From Campylobacter concisus (GTDB lineage: Bacteria > Campylobacterota > Campylobacteria > Campylobacterales > Campylobacteraceae), in contig NZ_PIRQ01000007.1 in assembly GCF_003048535.1 (NCBI RefSeq), forward strand, positions 83,849 through 147,848: a stretch of 64,000 bases of DNA. The letters are read 5' to 3'. Under the pieces are notes generated by a model that was not told where the DNA came from, did not search any database, and saw only the letters and a list, made by a program, of their open reading frames with translations. Both the position numbers and the translations under genes were made by a program. Below, piece by piece: positions 18,780-28,148 of the stretch. Positions within the stretch are counted from its first letter, which is position 1. The number at the start of each line of letters is the position of its first letter.

Positions 18780-19316
18780 TTATTTAGCTTTAATAACTCC
18801 AAGTACCGCAACACGGTCAGCGTCTACAATAGTAACGCCTTTAGGAGCTGTGATATCACGAACCAAAATAGTATCGTCGATGTCAAGTTTACTTACATCA
18901 ACGTCAAATGAATTTGGCAAATTTTCAGCTGTGCATTTTACGCAAAGACGTCTTTTTGACTGGATCAAAACGCCCTTATTTTTAAGACCAATAGGTGTTC
19001 CAACTGGCTTAACTGGGATCATATATTTCGATAAAACGCCTGGAAGTGCTACTTTTAGATCTACGTGTTTAAGATCGCTTGTAACAACATCTCTTTGGTA
19101 ATCAACAATAACGACATTATAAACTTTTCCGCCTACTTTTACATCAAAAGCAAGACTCTCTTTTTTGCGTGCTTCTTTAATAAAGTCATTTACTTTAAAA
19201 GCAGCTGCAACATTCTCTAATCCCTTGCCATAAATGTTGGCGATTAGATAACCATCTCTTCTCAAAGCCTTTGCAGACTTTTTACCGATACTCTCTCTAA
19301 CGATTCCTTCTAACAT
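18780..19316 (-). CDS. rplY: 50S ribosomal protein L25 (general stress protein Ctc type)
   Basis: About 178 residues: an N-terminal 5S-rRNA-binding L25 domain ([23 protein letters not shown]) fused to the C-terminal TL5/CTC beta domain (from about residue 95, with [17 protein letters not shown]). The start is the ATG at 19316, preceded by AAAGGA; the open frame runs 19 codons further upstream without similarity. First gene of the rplY-pth-lptG unit. Confidence 0.93.
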   Translation of the reverse strand: MLEGIVRESIGKKSAKALRRDGYLIANIYGKGLENVAAAFKVNDFIKEARKKESLAFDVKVGGKVYNVVIVDYQRDVVTSDLKHVDLKVALPGVLSKYMIPVKPVGTPIGLKNKGVLIQSKRRLCVKCTAENLPNSFDVDVSKLDIDDTILVRDITAPKGVTIVDADRVAVLGVIKAK

Positions 19317-19345
19317 CGTTTTCCTTTCATAAAAAATAGGTGCTG

Positions 19346-19352
19346 ATTTTAT
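19346..19352 (-). promoter_or_regulatory. Candidate -10 element for rplY
   Basis: Minus strand reads GGATAAAATC about 30 bases before the rplY ATG, in the 117-base gap after tal. It resembles other GATAAAAT elements in this window. Confidence 0.35.
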
Positions 19353-19433
19353 CCAATGCTTTATAAATTTCACATAAAGCTTATTTAAGAATGATCACTT
19401 TCGCTATTTTTGTATTAGCTTGGACTTCTTTGT

Positions 19434-20426
19434 TTAAAGTGATTTCATAATATCATCAAATGCTGATACAAACTGCTTTAAACCATCGCTTAATAAATCT
19501 TTATAAACGACATTTATATCTATCTCATTATTTTTTATAATCTGGAAAAAGCTTGAGATATTTTCTTTACTAGGCACATTTTTTGCCTCTGCTTTTTCTT
19601 TTATAAATTCTTTTATCGTCTCTATTGGTGCTGTATTTATAGAATTTTTATACATTAGCTCTCTAACATAATAATCCCCTCTTAAACCGCTACCTTTTAC
19701 GCCTGTGCTTGCAAAAAGAGTTCTTACATTTTCTAGTCCAAAATCTTCGATCAGGTGGTATATATTTGCAGCATTCATTATACCAATTTGTCCCGTTGGC
19801 AAGCTCTTTGCAGCCATAACCTCATCAAGCTTTCTATCAAATCTACTTACAAAAACGCTTATCACACCTTTTGGCATAGTAGTATCTATAAAGCGACTTG
19901 CGTAAGCCTTACTACCTTCTTTAAATGCTTCAAGACAGTTTTTAGCCTGATCTGGTGAAAATATAAGTGTAGCATTTACGCTAATTCCTCTTGCTATAAG
20001 CGCACTCATCGCCTCATAACCATCTTTTGTAGCTGGAATTTTTATCATAACATTTGGCATTGATATTAGATTATGAAGCCTGATACCTTCTTCTATCGTT
20101 GCAACTGTATCGTCACTTAAATTTGGATCAACCTCAATGCTTACAAAGCCATCATCGCCATTTGCATAATTTTTTAACATTTTACATGCGGCGATTTTTA
20201 TATCTTGAGTAGCCAAAATTTCATAAAGATCTTTTGGGTGGCGTTTATTGCTAGTTTCTATTATCTTTTTATAAGCAGGTGACGAAAATGCTGTTTTAAA
20301 AATAGCTGGGTTACTTGTAGCGCCGTTTATAACATTATTTTCCAATAAAGAGTTAAATTCGCTTTGTAAAAAATTTCTCTCTATAAAATCACACCAAAGA
20401 GAGAATTTAGCTTCGTTGTCATACAT
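19434..20426 (-). CDS. tal: Transaldolase
   Basis: A 330-residue transaldolase of the non-oxidative pentose phosphate pathway, moving dihydroxyacetone units between sugar phosphates. Visible motifs are GATSNPAIF near the N-terminus, VSIEVDPNLSDD, the Schiff-base lysine in NVMIKIPATKDG, and SVNATLIFSPDQA. Length fits the longer transaldolase class. It follows serB after 6 bases; the C. jejuni order tal-serB-cheW-cheA-cheV is conserved. Confidence 0.95.
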   Translation of the reverse strand: MYDNEAKFSLWCDFIERNFLQSEFNSLLENNVINGATSNPAIFKTAFSSPAYKKIIETSNKRHPKDLYEILATQDIKIAACKMLKNYANGDDGFVSIEVDPNLSDDTVATIEEGIRLHNLISMPNVMIKIPATKDGYEAMSALIARGISVNATLIFSPDQAKNCLEAFKEGSKAYASRFIDTTMPKGVISVFVSRFDRKLDEVMAAKSLPTGQIGIMNAANIYHLIEDFGLENVRTLFASTGVKGSGLRGDYYVRELMYKNSINTAPIETIKEFIKEKAEAKNVPSKENISSFFQIIKNNEIDINVVYKDLLSDGLKQFVSAFDDIMKSL

Positions 20427-20432
20427 TAATTT

Positions 20433-21059
20433 CTACCTTATAAATTTTAAAATTTCACGCAAGTCTTTAACATCAACACAATGTGTCGCTTCTTTTTTTA
20501 AGATATCTTTTGCACAAAATGCAATGCTAAGGTCGCACTTTCTAAACATCGATATGTCATTGGCCCCGTCCCCAACACACATTATCTCGTCCTTGCCTAA
20601 ATTTAATAGTCCACATAAGCGGTCAATCATATCTCCCTTTGAACTACCAAACATCATTTCTCCGCCAACTTCACCACTTAAAATTCCATCTTTATGATGC
20701 AAGATATTTGCAAAATTTGCATCAAAATTAAGCTTTTTTTGCATTACATCGGTTGCATTATGAAATCCACCGCTAAAAACCACAACTTTGATACCTTTTT
20801 GCTTTAAAGCTTCTATTAGCTCGCCAGCTCCTGGCATTATGGGTAAATTTTTGCAAATTTCATTTACTTTTAAAAGTGGCAATCCTTTTAAAAATTTTAC
20901 TCTTTTTGTAAGACTTTCAAAAAAATCAAGCTCACCGTTCATCGAACGCTTAGTTATGTTAGCTACTTCTTCACTAGCATTATTAGCGGCGGCGAGAATA
21001 TCTATCGTCTCGCCGTCCATTATTGTAGAGTCAAAATCAAAAACACAAAGTTTTATCAA
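20433..21059 (-). CDS. serB: Phosphoserine phosphatase
   Basis: A 208-residue HAD-family phosphatase releasing serine from phosphoserine. Motif I is FDFDSTIMDGE with nucleophile D8 and D10, motif II VVFSGGFHN, motif III includes the lysine in GSSKGD, and motif IV is GDGANDISMF. No ACT regulatory domain is present, unlike some SerB proteins. It supplies the serine branch begun by serC. Confidence 0.95.
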   Translation of the reverse strand: MIKLCVFDFDSTIMDGETIDILAAANNASEEVANITKRSMNGELDFFESLTKRVKFLKGLPLLKVNEICKNLPIMPGAGELIEALKQKGIKVVVFSGGFHNATDVMQKKLNFDANFANILHHKDGILSGEVGGEMMFGSSKGDMIDRLCGLLNLGKDEIMCVGDGANDISMFRKCDLSIAFCAKDILKKEATHCVDVKDLREILKFIR

Positions 21060-21067
21060 GCTATACC

Positions 21068-21565
21068 CTAAAAATCACGTTTTAAAAGGCTTTCGACCTT
21101 CAAGATCGTAAGGATATTTTGGTCGCGCTTACCGATACCATAAATCATGCCTTTGTCTTTTACTAAAGTCTCTGGTGGCGGATCGATCCTATTGCGGTCT
21201 ATTCTAATAGCCTCCGTCAAGCGGTCTATCACAAAGCCAGCGATATTATCCGCATCTTTCATAACGATATATCTTGTGCTTGGGCTTTGTTTTGTGACAT
21301 TTAGTGAAAAACGCTTACGCAAATCAATAAGCGGAATAACATTTCCACGTAGGTTAAATACGCCAAGAACATAATCAGGCACACTAGGAACACGTGTATA
21401 TTCAATAGGCTTGATTATCTCTTGGATATTTAAAATAGGTATTGCGTACTCTTCCTCACCGACAACAAATCCTACTAGCTGAACTATATCCTCATTATTT
21501 TTTAACTCAGGACCATTTATTTGCTGTTTTTGTTTGCTTAAAACTTGATTTAGTTTATTGTTCAT
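21068..21565 (-). CDS. cheW: Chemotaxis coupling protein CheW
   Basis: A 165-residue CheW domain protein that couples chemoreceptors to CheA. The domain runs from about residue 28 (VQLVGFVVGEEEYAIPI) and includes VPDYVLGVFNLRGNVIPLIDL, the receptor/CheA interface. The N-terminal ~25 residues are polar and probably flexible. It lies 9 bases downstream of cheA. Confidence 0.95.
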   Translation of the reverse strand: MNNKLNQVLSKQKQQINGPELKNNEDIVQLVGFVVGEEEYAIPILNIQEIIKPIEYTRVPSVPDYVLGVFNLRGNVIPLIDLRKRFSLNVTKQSPSTRYIVMKDADNIAGFVIDRLTEAIRIDRNRIDPPPETLVKDKGMIYGIGKRDQNILTILKVESLLKRDF

Positions 21566-21574
21566 CCCTTACCC

Positions 21575-23929
21575 CTAAGCTAATTTTATATTCTTTCTAA
21601 CGACATTTTCTAGGTACTCGGCTGAATATGGTTTTGTAATATACTCAGTCATTCCAACTTCTACGCCACGTAATCTATCTGTTTTTGAAGTCCTTGATGT
21701 AACAGCAATAAGTGGTAAATTTCTGTACTTAGAGTATTTTCTAATTTCGCCAGCCAGTGTATATCCATCCATTCTTGGCATCTCAATATCTATCAAAATC
21801 GCATCAAAGGAGTGCTCTCCGGATTTTACGATATTTAGTGCCTCAACACCGTTTGTGGCTTCTATTATTGTTACCCCGGTTGGCTCAAGCGCTTTTTGCA
21901 TGATAGTTCTATCCATTTTTGAATCATCAACTATCAAGACTTTATAATCGCTTGGTTTTTCCTTTGCTTTTGTGCTATCTTCTATTTCGGCTCTAATATC
22001 TACCTTGATATCTTTTGCCATCTCCATCATAGCACCAACATCAATAATCAATGTCACACGGCCATCACCTCTAATAGTAGCACCAGCAATACCTGGGATA
22101 TTTTGTAAATAATCACCCATTGATTTAATAACAATCTCTTCTTGTCCAACCAAAGTATCGACAATAATACCTAGTTTTGCTTCAGCAACACCGATTATTA
22201 CGACATAAGTTTGATCTCCACCATCAAATGCCTTTTCAACACCAAATACATCAGAAAGTCTAACAAGAGATAAAACTTCATCTCTTAGCCTTAGTACATT
22301 TTTGCCATCGATCGTGTAGATATCATCAATAGGCACACGAACAGTTTCAAGAACACTAGCAAGTGGAATAGCGTAAAATTCTTCTTGCGTTCCAACAAGT
22401 AGCGACTGAATAATCGCAAGTGTGAGTGGAATTTTAAGCTTCATAACTGTGCCTTTTCCAACTTCACTTTCAATATCAATGATACCATTTAGCTTTTCAA
22501 TATTTGTCTTAACAACGTCCATACCAACACCACGACCAGATACGTTTGTAACTTTTGCCGCAGTTGAAAATCCTGGTCTAAAGATAAGTCCAAATGCCTC
22601 TTTTTCACTCATCGCATCAGCTTCGCGCTCAGTGATGATGCCTTTTTCTATCGATTTAGATTTAAGCATGTCAGCATCTAGACCCTTACCATCATCAACT
22701 ATCTCAACAACGATATGATTACCTTCATTGTAAGCTTTTAGCTGAACAAGACCTTTTTCAGGCTTGCCTGCGGCCTTTCTTGTCTCAGGATCCTCGATAC
22801 CGTGATCGCATGAATTTCTGATGATGTGAACTAGTGGATCGCCGATCTCTTCTACGATTGACTTATCAAGCTCAGTCTCTTCACCTGAAATTTCAAGATC
22901 GATTTGCTTACCAAGGTCGCGGCTAAGATCGCGTATCATACGTGGGAATTTATTAAAGACTTTTGCTATTGGAAGCATTCTTGTCTTCATAACGGCAAGC
23001 TGAATATCAGTCGTTACCAAGCTTAGACTTGAGACTACTTGATTTAGCTCTTCAAGGAATTTCTCACCCTCATATCTCTCTTCCACGTCATCATAAATTT
23101 TTAATAAGCGGTTTTTACCAAGAACAAGCTCGCCTATTAGGTTCATTAAGTGGTCAAGTCTTTTTACTTCAACACGTATAGTTTGTTCCTGAGCCACTGC
23201 ACCACTACTTGCTGCTGGGACCTTTTTATCTCCGTCTTTTTCCTTACTCTCTGCTTTTGCAGCTGGAGCTGAAGTACTACTTGCAGCTGGGGCTATCTCG
23301 CTAGGAGATTTTGGAGCTATACCTTTTGAAGCACGCCTTGCTTGATCCTCAGCTTTTCTAACCTTTAAGAGTCTTTCTATCTCAGCTTCAACTTCTGAAT
23401 CACTTAGCTTTGAAAGCTCGGCATCGCTTATCTCTGGCGCTTCTTCAGCAGGCACGGTTGGCTCTGGCTCTTTTGCCGGCTCTGGTGTTGGCTCAGCTAC
23501 TGGCGTGGCAGGAGCTTCAGGAGCTGCTACCGGAGCCTCACCTTCAGAAATTTGGGTAAGTCTTGCACAAATGTTTTTAATATCAATACCAGCAGCTGTA
23601 TCATTTCCATGATCCCTAATGCTGCTTAACAAGCCTTTCATCATATCAACTGACTCAAGGACCACGTCCATAATGTCTGGAGTAATCTTTAGCTCGCCTT
23701 TTCTAGCTTTATTTAAAACATCCTCCATATGGTGAGTAAGCTCTGTTAGAACATCAAAATTTAAAAAACTTGAACTACCTTTTACTGTGTGAGCAACACG
23801 GAAAATTCTATTTAATAATTCCAAATCTTCAGGGTTTGACTCAAGCTCAACAAGGTCATGATCTATCTGCTCAATAAGTTCGAAAGCTTCTATTAAAAAG
23901 TCTTCCATTATTTCTTTCATATCATCCAT
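21575..23929 (-). CDS. cheA: Chemotaxis histidine kinase CheA with C-terminal receiver domain
   Basis: A 784-residue sensor kinase. Order: Hpt/P1 domain with phosphorylatable H47 (RVAHTVKGSSSFLNF); a long Ala/Pro/Glu-rich linker (~130-245) where P2 would be; dimerization helices; an ATPase domain with the N-box NSCDHGIEDPE, DDGKGLD and SGRGVGMDVV; a CheW-like P5 domain; and a receiver domain (VLIVDDSKMDRTIM, phospho-Asp in ILIDIEMPRMDGY). The CheA-receiver fusion is normal in Campylobacter and Helicobacter and may act as a phosphate sink. Confidence 0.96.
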   Translation of the reverse strand: MDDMKEIMEDFLIEAFELIEQIDHDLVELESNPEDLELLNRIFRVAHTVKGSSSFLNFDVLTELTHHMEDVLNKARKGELKITPDIMDVVLESVDMMKGLLSSIRDHGNDTAAGIDIKNICARLTQISEGEAPVAAPEAPATPVAEPTPEPAKEPEPTVPAEEAPEISDAELSKLSDSEVEAEIERLLKVRKAEDQARRASKGIAPKSPSEIAPAASSTSAPAAKAESKEKDGDKKVPAASSGAVAQEQTIRVEVKRLDHLMNLIGELVLGKNRLLKIYDDVEERYEGEKFLEELNQVVSSLSLVTTDIQLAVMKTRMLPIAKVFNKFPRMIRDLSRDLGKQIDLEISGEETELDKSIVEEIGDPLVHIIRNSCDHGIEDPETRKAAGKPEKGLVQLKAYNEGNHIVVEIVDDGKGLDADMLKSKSIEKGIITEREADAMSEKEAFGLIFRPGFSTAAKVTNVSGRGVGMDVVKTNIEKLNGIIDIESEVGKGTVMKLKIPLTLAIIQSLLVGTQEEFYAIPLASVLETVRVPIDDIYTIDGKNVLRLRDEVLSLVRLSDVFGVEKAFDGGDQTYVVIIGVAEAKLGIIVDTLVGQEEIVIKSMGDYLQNIPGIAGATIRGDGRVTLIIDVGAMMEMAKDIKVDIRAEIEDSTKAKEKPSDYKVLIVDDSKMDRTIMQKALEPTGVTIIEATNGVEALNIVKSGEHSFDAILIDIEMPRMDGYTLAGEIRKYSKYRNLPLIAVTSRTSKTDRLRGVEVGMTEYITKPYSAEYLENVVRKNIKLA

Positions 23930-23937
23930 GTTTCACC

Positions 23938-24891
23938 TCATTTTGCAGATTTAGAATGTGCTTCAATAACTTTTAGCACTTCTTGATAAAATATGCTTGC
24001 ATCAAATTTTGTAAGATACGCCGCACCACCAGCTTCTTTGCTCTTGATTTCACTAAAATCATTACTCAATGAGGAGTTAAATACTATTGGCACTTCTTTA
24101 AATCTTTCATCATTTTTAAGAGTTGAAGCAAAGCGGTATCCATCCATCTGTGGCATTTCGATATCACTTAAGATAACTCTAAGCTCTCTTGATAAGTTGT
24201 CTCCGTATCTTTGATAAAGCTCTTCCATTCTCTCCAAACCCTCAACGCCGTTTTTAGCCTCAACTACGCTAAGTCCCATCTTCTCAAGTGCATCTTTTAC
24301 TAGTTTTCTAGCAGTTGAGCTATCATCTAAAACTAAAGCAGCACCTTTTAATTTTTGATCGTCTGTTACATCAAATTCGATCTTTGGTGAGTAAATTCCA
24401 AGCTCTTCTACTATGCTTTCAAGATCAAGAATAAGTAAAACTTCATCATTTTCTATTCTTGTTACGCCTGTTATTTTGCCTTTATCTAAAGCGCCAGAAC
24501 CTGAAGCAAAATTTGCAGGCTCAATATCTTTCCAGCTTATACGCCTAATCCTTTTTGCCTCATGGACGATAAAACCGATCAAAATACCACTAAACTCAGC
24601 AATAATAACACGTGGCTTTATAACTACGCCTTCGGTTGGCTCGATAATATTCATCCATCTTGCCAAATTTATGACAGGGATCACCACACCCCTTAAATCA
24701 AAAATTCCCTCGATATACTCAGGAACGCCAGGAAGCTCTGTAAGATTTGGCATCTTAATGATCTCCCGCACCTTTGCGACATTGACTCCGTATATTCCTT
24801 CATATACTTTGTTTTCGGTCTTTTTAAAGATACGAAAATCAACAAGTTCCATCTCGTTTGAGTCCGTTTTTAGTACGTTATCTCCAAACAT
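23938..24891 (-). CDS. cheV: Chemotaxis protein CheV (CheW-receiver fusion)
   Basis: About 317 residues. A CheW-like domain (~20-165, with VPEYIEGIFDLRGVVIPVINL) is followed by a receiver domain (LVLDDSSTARKLVK, phospho-Asp in ILSDIEMPQMDGY). CheV couples receptors to CheA and is tuned by phosphorylation. The start is the ATG at 24891, overlapping the stop codon of the upstream phosphoesterase as TGATG. Together with cheA and cheW it forms one transcription unit. Confidence 0.94.
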   Translation of the reverse strand: MFGDNVLKTDSNEMELVDFRIFKKTENKVYEGIYGVNVAKVREIIKMPNLTELPGVPEYIEGIFDLRGVVIPVINLARWMNIIEPTEGVVIKPRVIIAEFSGILIGFIVHEAKRIRRISWKDIEPANFASGSGALDKGKITGVTRIENDEVLLILDLESIVEELGIYSPKIEFDVTDDQKLKGAALVLDDSSTARKLVKDALEKMGLSVVEAKNGVEGLERMEELYQRYGDNLSRELRVILSDIEMPQMDGYRFASTLKNDERFKEVPIVFNSSLSNDFSEIKSKEAGGAAYLTKFDASIFYQEVLKVIEAHSKSAK

Positions 24892-25682
24892 CAATGTCCT
24901 TTCAAACTCATTTTGAGCAAATTTAATTTTTGCTGGGCGTATTCTACAACAAAATAACTTTGCTCACATGCAAAACAAGGTAGATTTATATAAAACTTAT
25001 CGTAAATGTTAAATTTCTCGCCTTGATGATAGTGTCCCTCTATCACAATACCAGCCTCATATCCTTGCAAATGCTTGCCCATTAACTCCTTAAAATTAGG
25101 AATTTTATAGTCTAAATTTTTCTTAGTAAGTCTAGCTAGTATTGCTTTTGATATTTTAAAATGTAAAATTTTATCCAAAGCATTCATAAATTTTAAAAAC
25201 CATCTTACACGTAAAAATCTAAGCGCATATTTATCTATAAAAGGTAAAAATATATCACCATGCGCGATCTGGACGCGCTCTTCATTGATCGTTTTAAAAT
25301 TTGCTGGTTGATCGTAAATATCATAAACCCTAACGCTTTTATAGCGCAGCATCTCACGCCCATCCCAAATTTCTCTTGTTTTATTAAATAAATTTGAAAG
25401 TCTAAAATCGTGATTGCCCTCGAAGTAAAAAATTTCTACCTTTTGTGAAATTTTATTTATAAGGTTTAAGTGCTCAGAGTAAAATTCTATTGTGTATTCG
25501 CCCTCGCCCGTTAGAAAGTCAAACATATCACCTAACAAAAAAATTTGTGGCGGCTCTTTGATCTCACCATTATCAATGGCTCTTAAAAATTTTAAAAAAC
25601 CATTTCGGTTTACGTTTTCATGGGCATCAGCTAAAAAGATTGCACCTTCTTTTATAACGGGGGCATATAGATATCTGCTCAA
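24891..25682 (-). CDS. Calcineurin-like metallophosphoesterase (candidate UDP-2,3-diacylglucosamine hydrolase)
   Basis: A 263-residue two-metal phosphoesterase: the metal ligand motifs are FLADAHEN (D19, H21), GDMFDF (about 51-56), EGNHDFR, AHGDIF and GHYHQG. Many Campylobacterota lack classic LpxH, and an LpxH-like replacement acts at this step of lipid A synthesis; lpxB, the next enzyme, is two genes upstream in the same unit. That context, not sequence proof, supports a lipid A role. It could hydrolyse another phosphodiester or pyrophosphate. It overlaps cheV by one base. Confidence 0.65.
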   Translation of the reverse strand: MSRYLYAPVIKEGAIFLADAHENVNRNGFLKFLRAIDNGEIKEPPQIFLLGDMFDFLTGEGEYTIEFYSEHLNLINKISQKVEIFYFEGNHDFRLSNLFNKTREIWDGREMLRYKSVRVYDIYDQPANFKTINEERVQIAHGDIFLPFIDKYALRFLRVRWFLKFMNALDKILHFKISKAILARLTKKNLDYKIPNFKELMGKHLQGYEAGIVIEGHYHQGEKFNIYDKFYINLPCFACEQSYFVVEYAQQKLNLLKMSLKGH

Positions 25683-25689
25683 ATTTTGC

Positions 25690-25722
25690 CTTAATTAAAA
25701 AATAGCAGAGCCAAAAAGCAGT
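25690..25722 (-). terminator. Weak hairpin between greA and the phosphoesterase gene
   Basis: In the 62-base gap, AGAGC and GCTCT can pair around a ~16-base loop; on the minus strand GCTATTTTTT follows. The stem is only five pairs, so it may reduce rather than stop transcription. Confidence 0.25.
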
Positions 25723-25745
25723 TTCTAGCTCTTTGTCCCATCTTT

Positions 25746-26231
25746 TTAGTCAAATTTTATAGGCTTGTAGCAAATTTTTACGATCTCAACGTCGCTTCTG
25801 CCTTTTGGTAAATTTAGCACAACTTCATCACCCTCGGCCTTACCTAAAAGCTGCTTTGCAAGAGGTGAGTTTATCGAGATATAGCCTTTATCGATGTCGC
25901 TTTCGCTAATGCCAACTATCGTATATGTATGCTCTATTTCGGTTTCCTCGTCCATTATCGTCACACTTGAGCCAAACCTAACTCTATCGTGCTCATAGCT
26001 ACTTGGATCGATCACTTCGGCATTTGCTAAAAGTGCGCTAAGCTCAGCGATCCTAGCGTCTATAAAGGCTTGCTTCTCTTTTGCAGCGTGATACTCAGCA
26101 TTTTCTTTTAGATCGCCGTGGCTTCTTGCGATGTCGATCTCAGTTACTATTTGAGGGCGTTGCACCAGCCTTAGGTCTTTTAGCTCAGCTTCTATCTTCT
26201 CATATCCGTGCATTGTCATTGGTTCACTCAT
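25746..26231 (-). CDS. greA: Transcript cleavage factor GreA
   Basis: A 161-residue factor that rescues backtracked RNA polymerase. The N-terminal coiled coil carries the acidic tip [22 protein letters not shown]. The C-terminal FKBP-like domain has the [16 protein letters not shown] signature. The start ATG follows GGAG by 7 bases and lies 3 bases after lpxB. Confidence 0.96.
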   Translation of the reverse strand: MSEPMTMHGYEKIEAELKDLRLVQRPQIVTEIDIARSHGDLKENAEYHAAKEKQAFIDARIAELSALLANAEVIDPSSYEHDRVRFGSSVTIMDEETEIEHTYTIVGISESDIDKGYISINSPLAKQLLGKAEGDEVVLNLPKGRSDVEIVKICYKPIKFD

Positions 26232-26234
26232 TTT

Positions 26235-27269
26235 TTACTCCATATTTTTTAAAATTTTTACTACATTTTTACTGCTGCCATACCCTAAATAAGTCCTTAA
26301 TTCATCGCAACCTTTTAAAAATTTCTGCCTATCGCAGCACTCATAAGCTCTTAGCAAATTTTCAGCCGTTGCAAACTCTTGGATAAATTCCTCATGAAGT
26401 GGCTCTTTGCCCATGAAGTCAAACATTATATTTGCAAGTCCTGCATGCTTGATCTTTACAAATTTCCTAGCAATGAAAACGTCTATGGCTTTTGCCTTGT
26501 AAGCTAGCACAAATGGTGTGCCAATGAGCGCTGCTTCAAGTGTAGCCGTACCTGAGCAAACAAAGGCAAAGTTGCTCTCATACAAGGCTTCAGGCGTGTT
26601 TGAGATGACCTCAAAATCGCTCACGTCACCATAAATTTCACCCACTTTATCAAGTAAAAATGGTGGCACGACAAGTAGCCTTTTTGCTTCTATCTTTTTA
26701 GCAAGCTCTCTATAAACTGGCATCAGCCTTGAAATCTCTGACCTTCTTGATCCCGGCAAAAAAGCCACTTTGCCACTACTACTTAGGCTAGTTTTTTTAA
26801 GCTTTATCTCATCCATCAAAGGATGTCCCACGTATGTCGATCGGCTATAAAATTTAGAGTCAAATGGCAAAATCGAAGCTAGGTTGTCACAGTATCTCTC
26901 CACAACGCTCACTCTTTTTGGCTTCCACGCCCAAACTTGTGGCAAGATGTAGTATGTCACAGCTACTTTTGCGCCAGCCTCTTTTATCGCCTTTGCAAGT
27001 GGCAGATTAAATGCTGGGCTGTCGATTAGCAGCACTGCATCAGCCTCTTTTGCCATCTGGCTCATCACTTTTATCGCTTTTTTTGCTTTAAAAATGAGCG
27101 GCAAAACCTCGACAAAACCCATAGCTGAAAACTCGCTACTTTTCATATATGGCGTGCCAAGCTCTTCGCTAAAAATTCCCATTAGCTCAAATTCGCCCTC
27201 GAAATTTTTCAAAATTTCTTTTAAATGCAAATTTGCCGATGGCTCAAGAGCGGAGACTAAAATTTTCAT
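26235..27269 (-). CDS. lpxB: Lipid-A-disaccharide synthase
   Basis: A 344-residue GT19 glycosyltransferase joining UDP-2,3-diacylglucosamine and lipid X to form the lipid A disaccharide at the inner membrane. Conserved blocks include [14 protein letters not shown], the [14 protein letters not shown] motif, [19 protein letters not shown] and [17 protein letters not shown]. It is somewhat shorter than E. coli LpxB, as usual in this group. First gene of the lpxB-greA-phosphoesterase-chemotaxis series, with its own promoter. Confidence 0.95.
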   Translation of the reverse strand: MKILVSALEPSANLHLKEILKNFEGEFELMGIFSEELGTPYMKSSEFSAMGFVEVLPLIFKAKKAIKVMSQMAKEADAVLLIDSPAFNLPLAKAIKEAGAKVAVTYYILPQVWAWKPKRVSVVERYCDNLASILPFDSKFYSRSTYVGHPLMDEIKLKKTSLSSSGKVAFLPGSRRSEISRLMPVYRELAKKIEAKRLLVVPPFLLDKVGEIYGDVSDFEVISNTPEALYESNFAFVCSGTATLEAALIGTPFVLAYKAKAIDVFIARKFVKIKHAGLANIMFDFMGKEPLHEEFIQEFATAENLLRAYECCDRQKFLKGCDELRTYLGYGSSKNVVKILKNME

Positions 27270-27302
27270 TTACACACTTTCATCAGGTCTTTTTTTAGGG
27301 GC

Positions 27303-27308
27303 ATTATA
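27303..27308 (-). promoter_or_regulatory. -10 element for lpxB
   Basis: Minus strand reads GCGTATAATGCC, a perfect TATAAT, 34 bases before the lpxB ATG. It is divergent from the surE promoter in the same 102-base gap. Confidence 0.6.
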
Positions 27309-27341
27309 CGCAAAAATTCTTTAAAATTTTAAGAAAGCTGT

Positions 27342-27349
27342 GATAAAAT
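27342..27349 (+). promoter_or_regulatory. Extended -10 element for surE
   Basis: CTGTGATAAAATCC, a TG-extended GATAAAAT element, lies 22 bases before the surE TTG start and is followed by AAAGGAT, the ribosome site. Confidence 0.5.
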
Positions 27350-27371
27350 CCAAGCCTTTAAAGGATAAAAT

Positions 27372-28148
27372 TTGAAAGAAATTTTGATAACAAATGACGA
27401 TGGATTTGAGGCAACTGGCTTGCTTGCCTTAAAAGAAGCTTTAAGCGAGCTAGATGGCGTGAACGTCACGATCGTAGCTCCAAGCTCTGAAAAATCAGCC
27501 TGCGCTCACTCTTTGACACTCACAAGACCACTTAGGTTCATAAAACTTGATGATAATTTTTTTAAACTCGATGACGCAACGCCAAGTGACTGCGTCTATC
27601 TCGCACTTCACGCACTTTATAACAAAAAGCCAGATCTAGTGATAAGCGGCATAAATCACGGAGCAAATTTGGGTGAAGATATAACCTACTCTGGCACGTG
27701 CGGAGCGGCGATGGAGGGCGTTTTGCAAGGCATTAGAAGTATTGCCTTTTCGCAGTTTTATGCAAATAATTCATTAAATGAACTTGGCTTTGAGCTAGCA
27801 AAAGAGGTGGTGAAATTTATCGTATCAAAGGTGCTAGAGGGTGAAATTTCGCTAAATCAAAGAGAATTTCTAAATGTAAATATCCCAGCCGTAACTAGCA
27901 AAAATTTCAAAGGCTACTCCATCGTCCCAGCTGGCAAACGCACCTACGCCACGCATGCTACGCTTAATCGCAACCCAAGAGGTATCGAGTACTACTGGCT
28001 TGGAAATGCTGCGCTTGAATACGAAAAAGGCGAGCCAAGTGACATCAGCAAGGTAAATGAGGGCTTTGCCACGATAACGCCCATAAAACTAAATATGACT
28101 TCATATGAGAGCTTGGAGAGCCTAAAGGGGAAATTTGATGCAAAATGA
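27372..28148 (+). CDS. surE: 5'/3'-nucleotidase SurE
   Basis: A 258-residue metal-dependent survival-protein nucleotidase that hydrolyses nucleoside monophosphates. The SurE motif ILITNDDGFEATG places metal ligands D8 and D9; a second ligand region is APSSEKSACAHSLT, and SGINHGANLGEDITYSGTCGAAMEG is the family's longest conserved stretch. The start is a TTG with AAAGGAT six bases upstream; no ATG in the right place fits the family N-terminus. It overlaps the ThiF-like gene by 11 bases, the pairing also found in C. jejuni. Confidence 0.95.
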   Translation: MKEILITNDDGFEATGLLALKEALSELDGVNVTIVAPSSEKSACAHSLTLTRPLRFIKLDDNFFKLDDATPSDCVYLALHALYNKKPDLVISGINHGANLGEDITYSGTCGAAMEGVLQGIRSIAFSQFYANNSLNELGFELAKEVVKFIVSKVLEGEISLNQREFLNVNIPAVTSKNFKGYSIVPAGKRTYATHATLNRNPRGIEYYWLGNAALEYEKGEPSDISKVNEGFATITPIKLNMTSYESLESLKGKFDAK

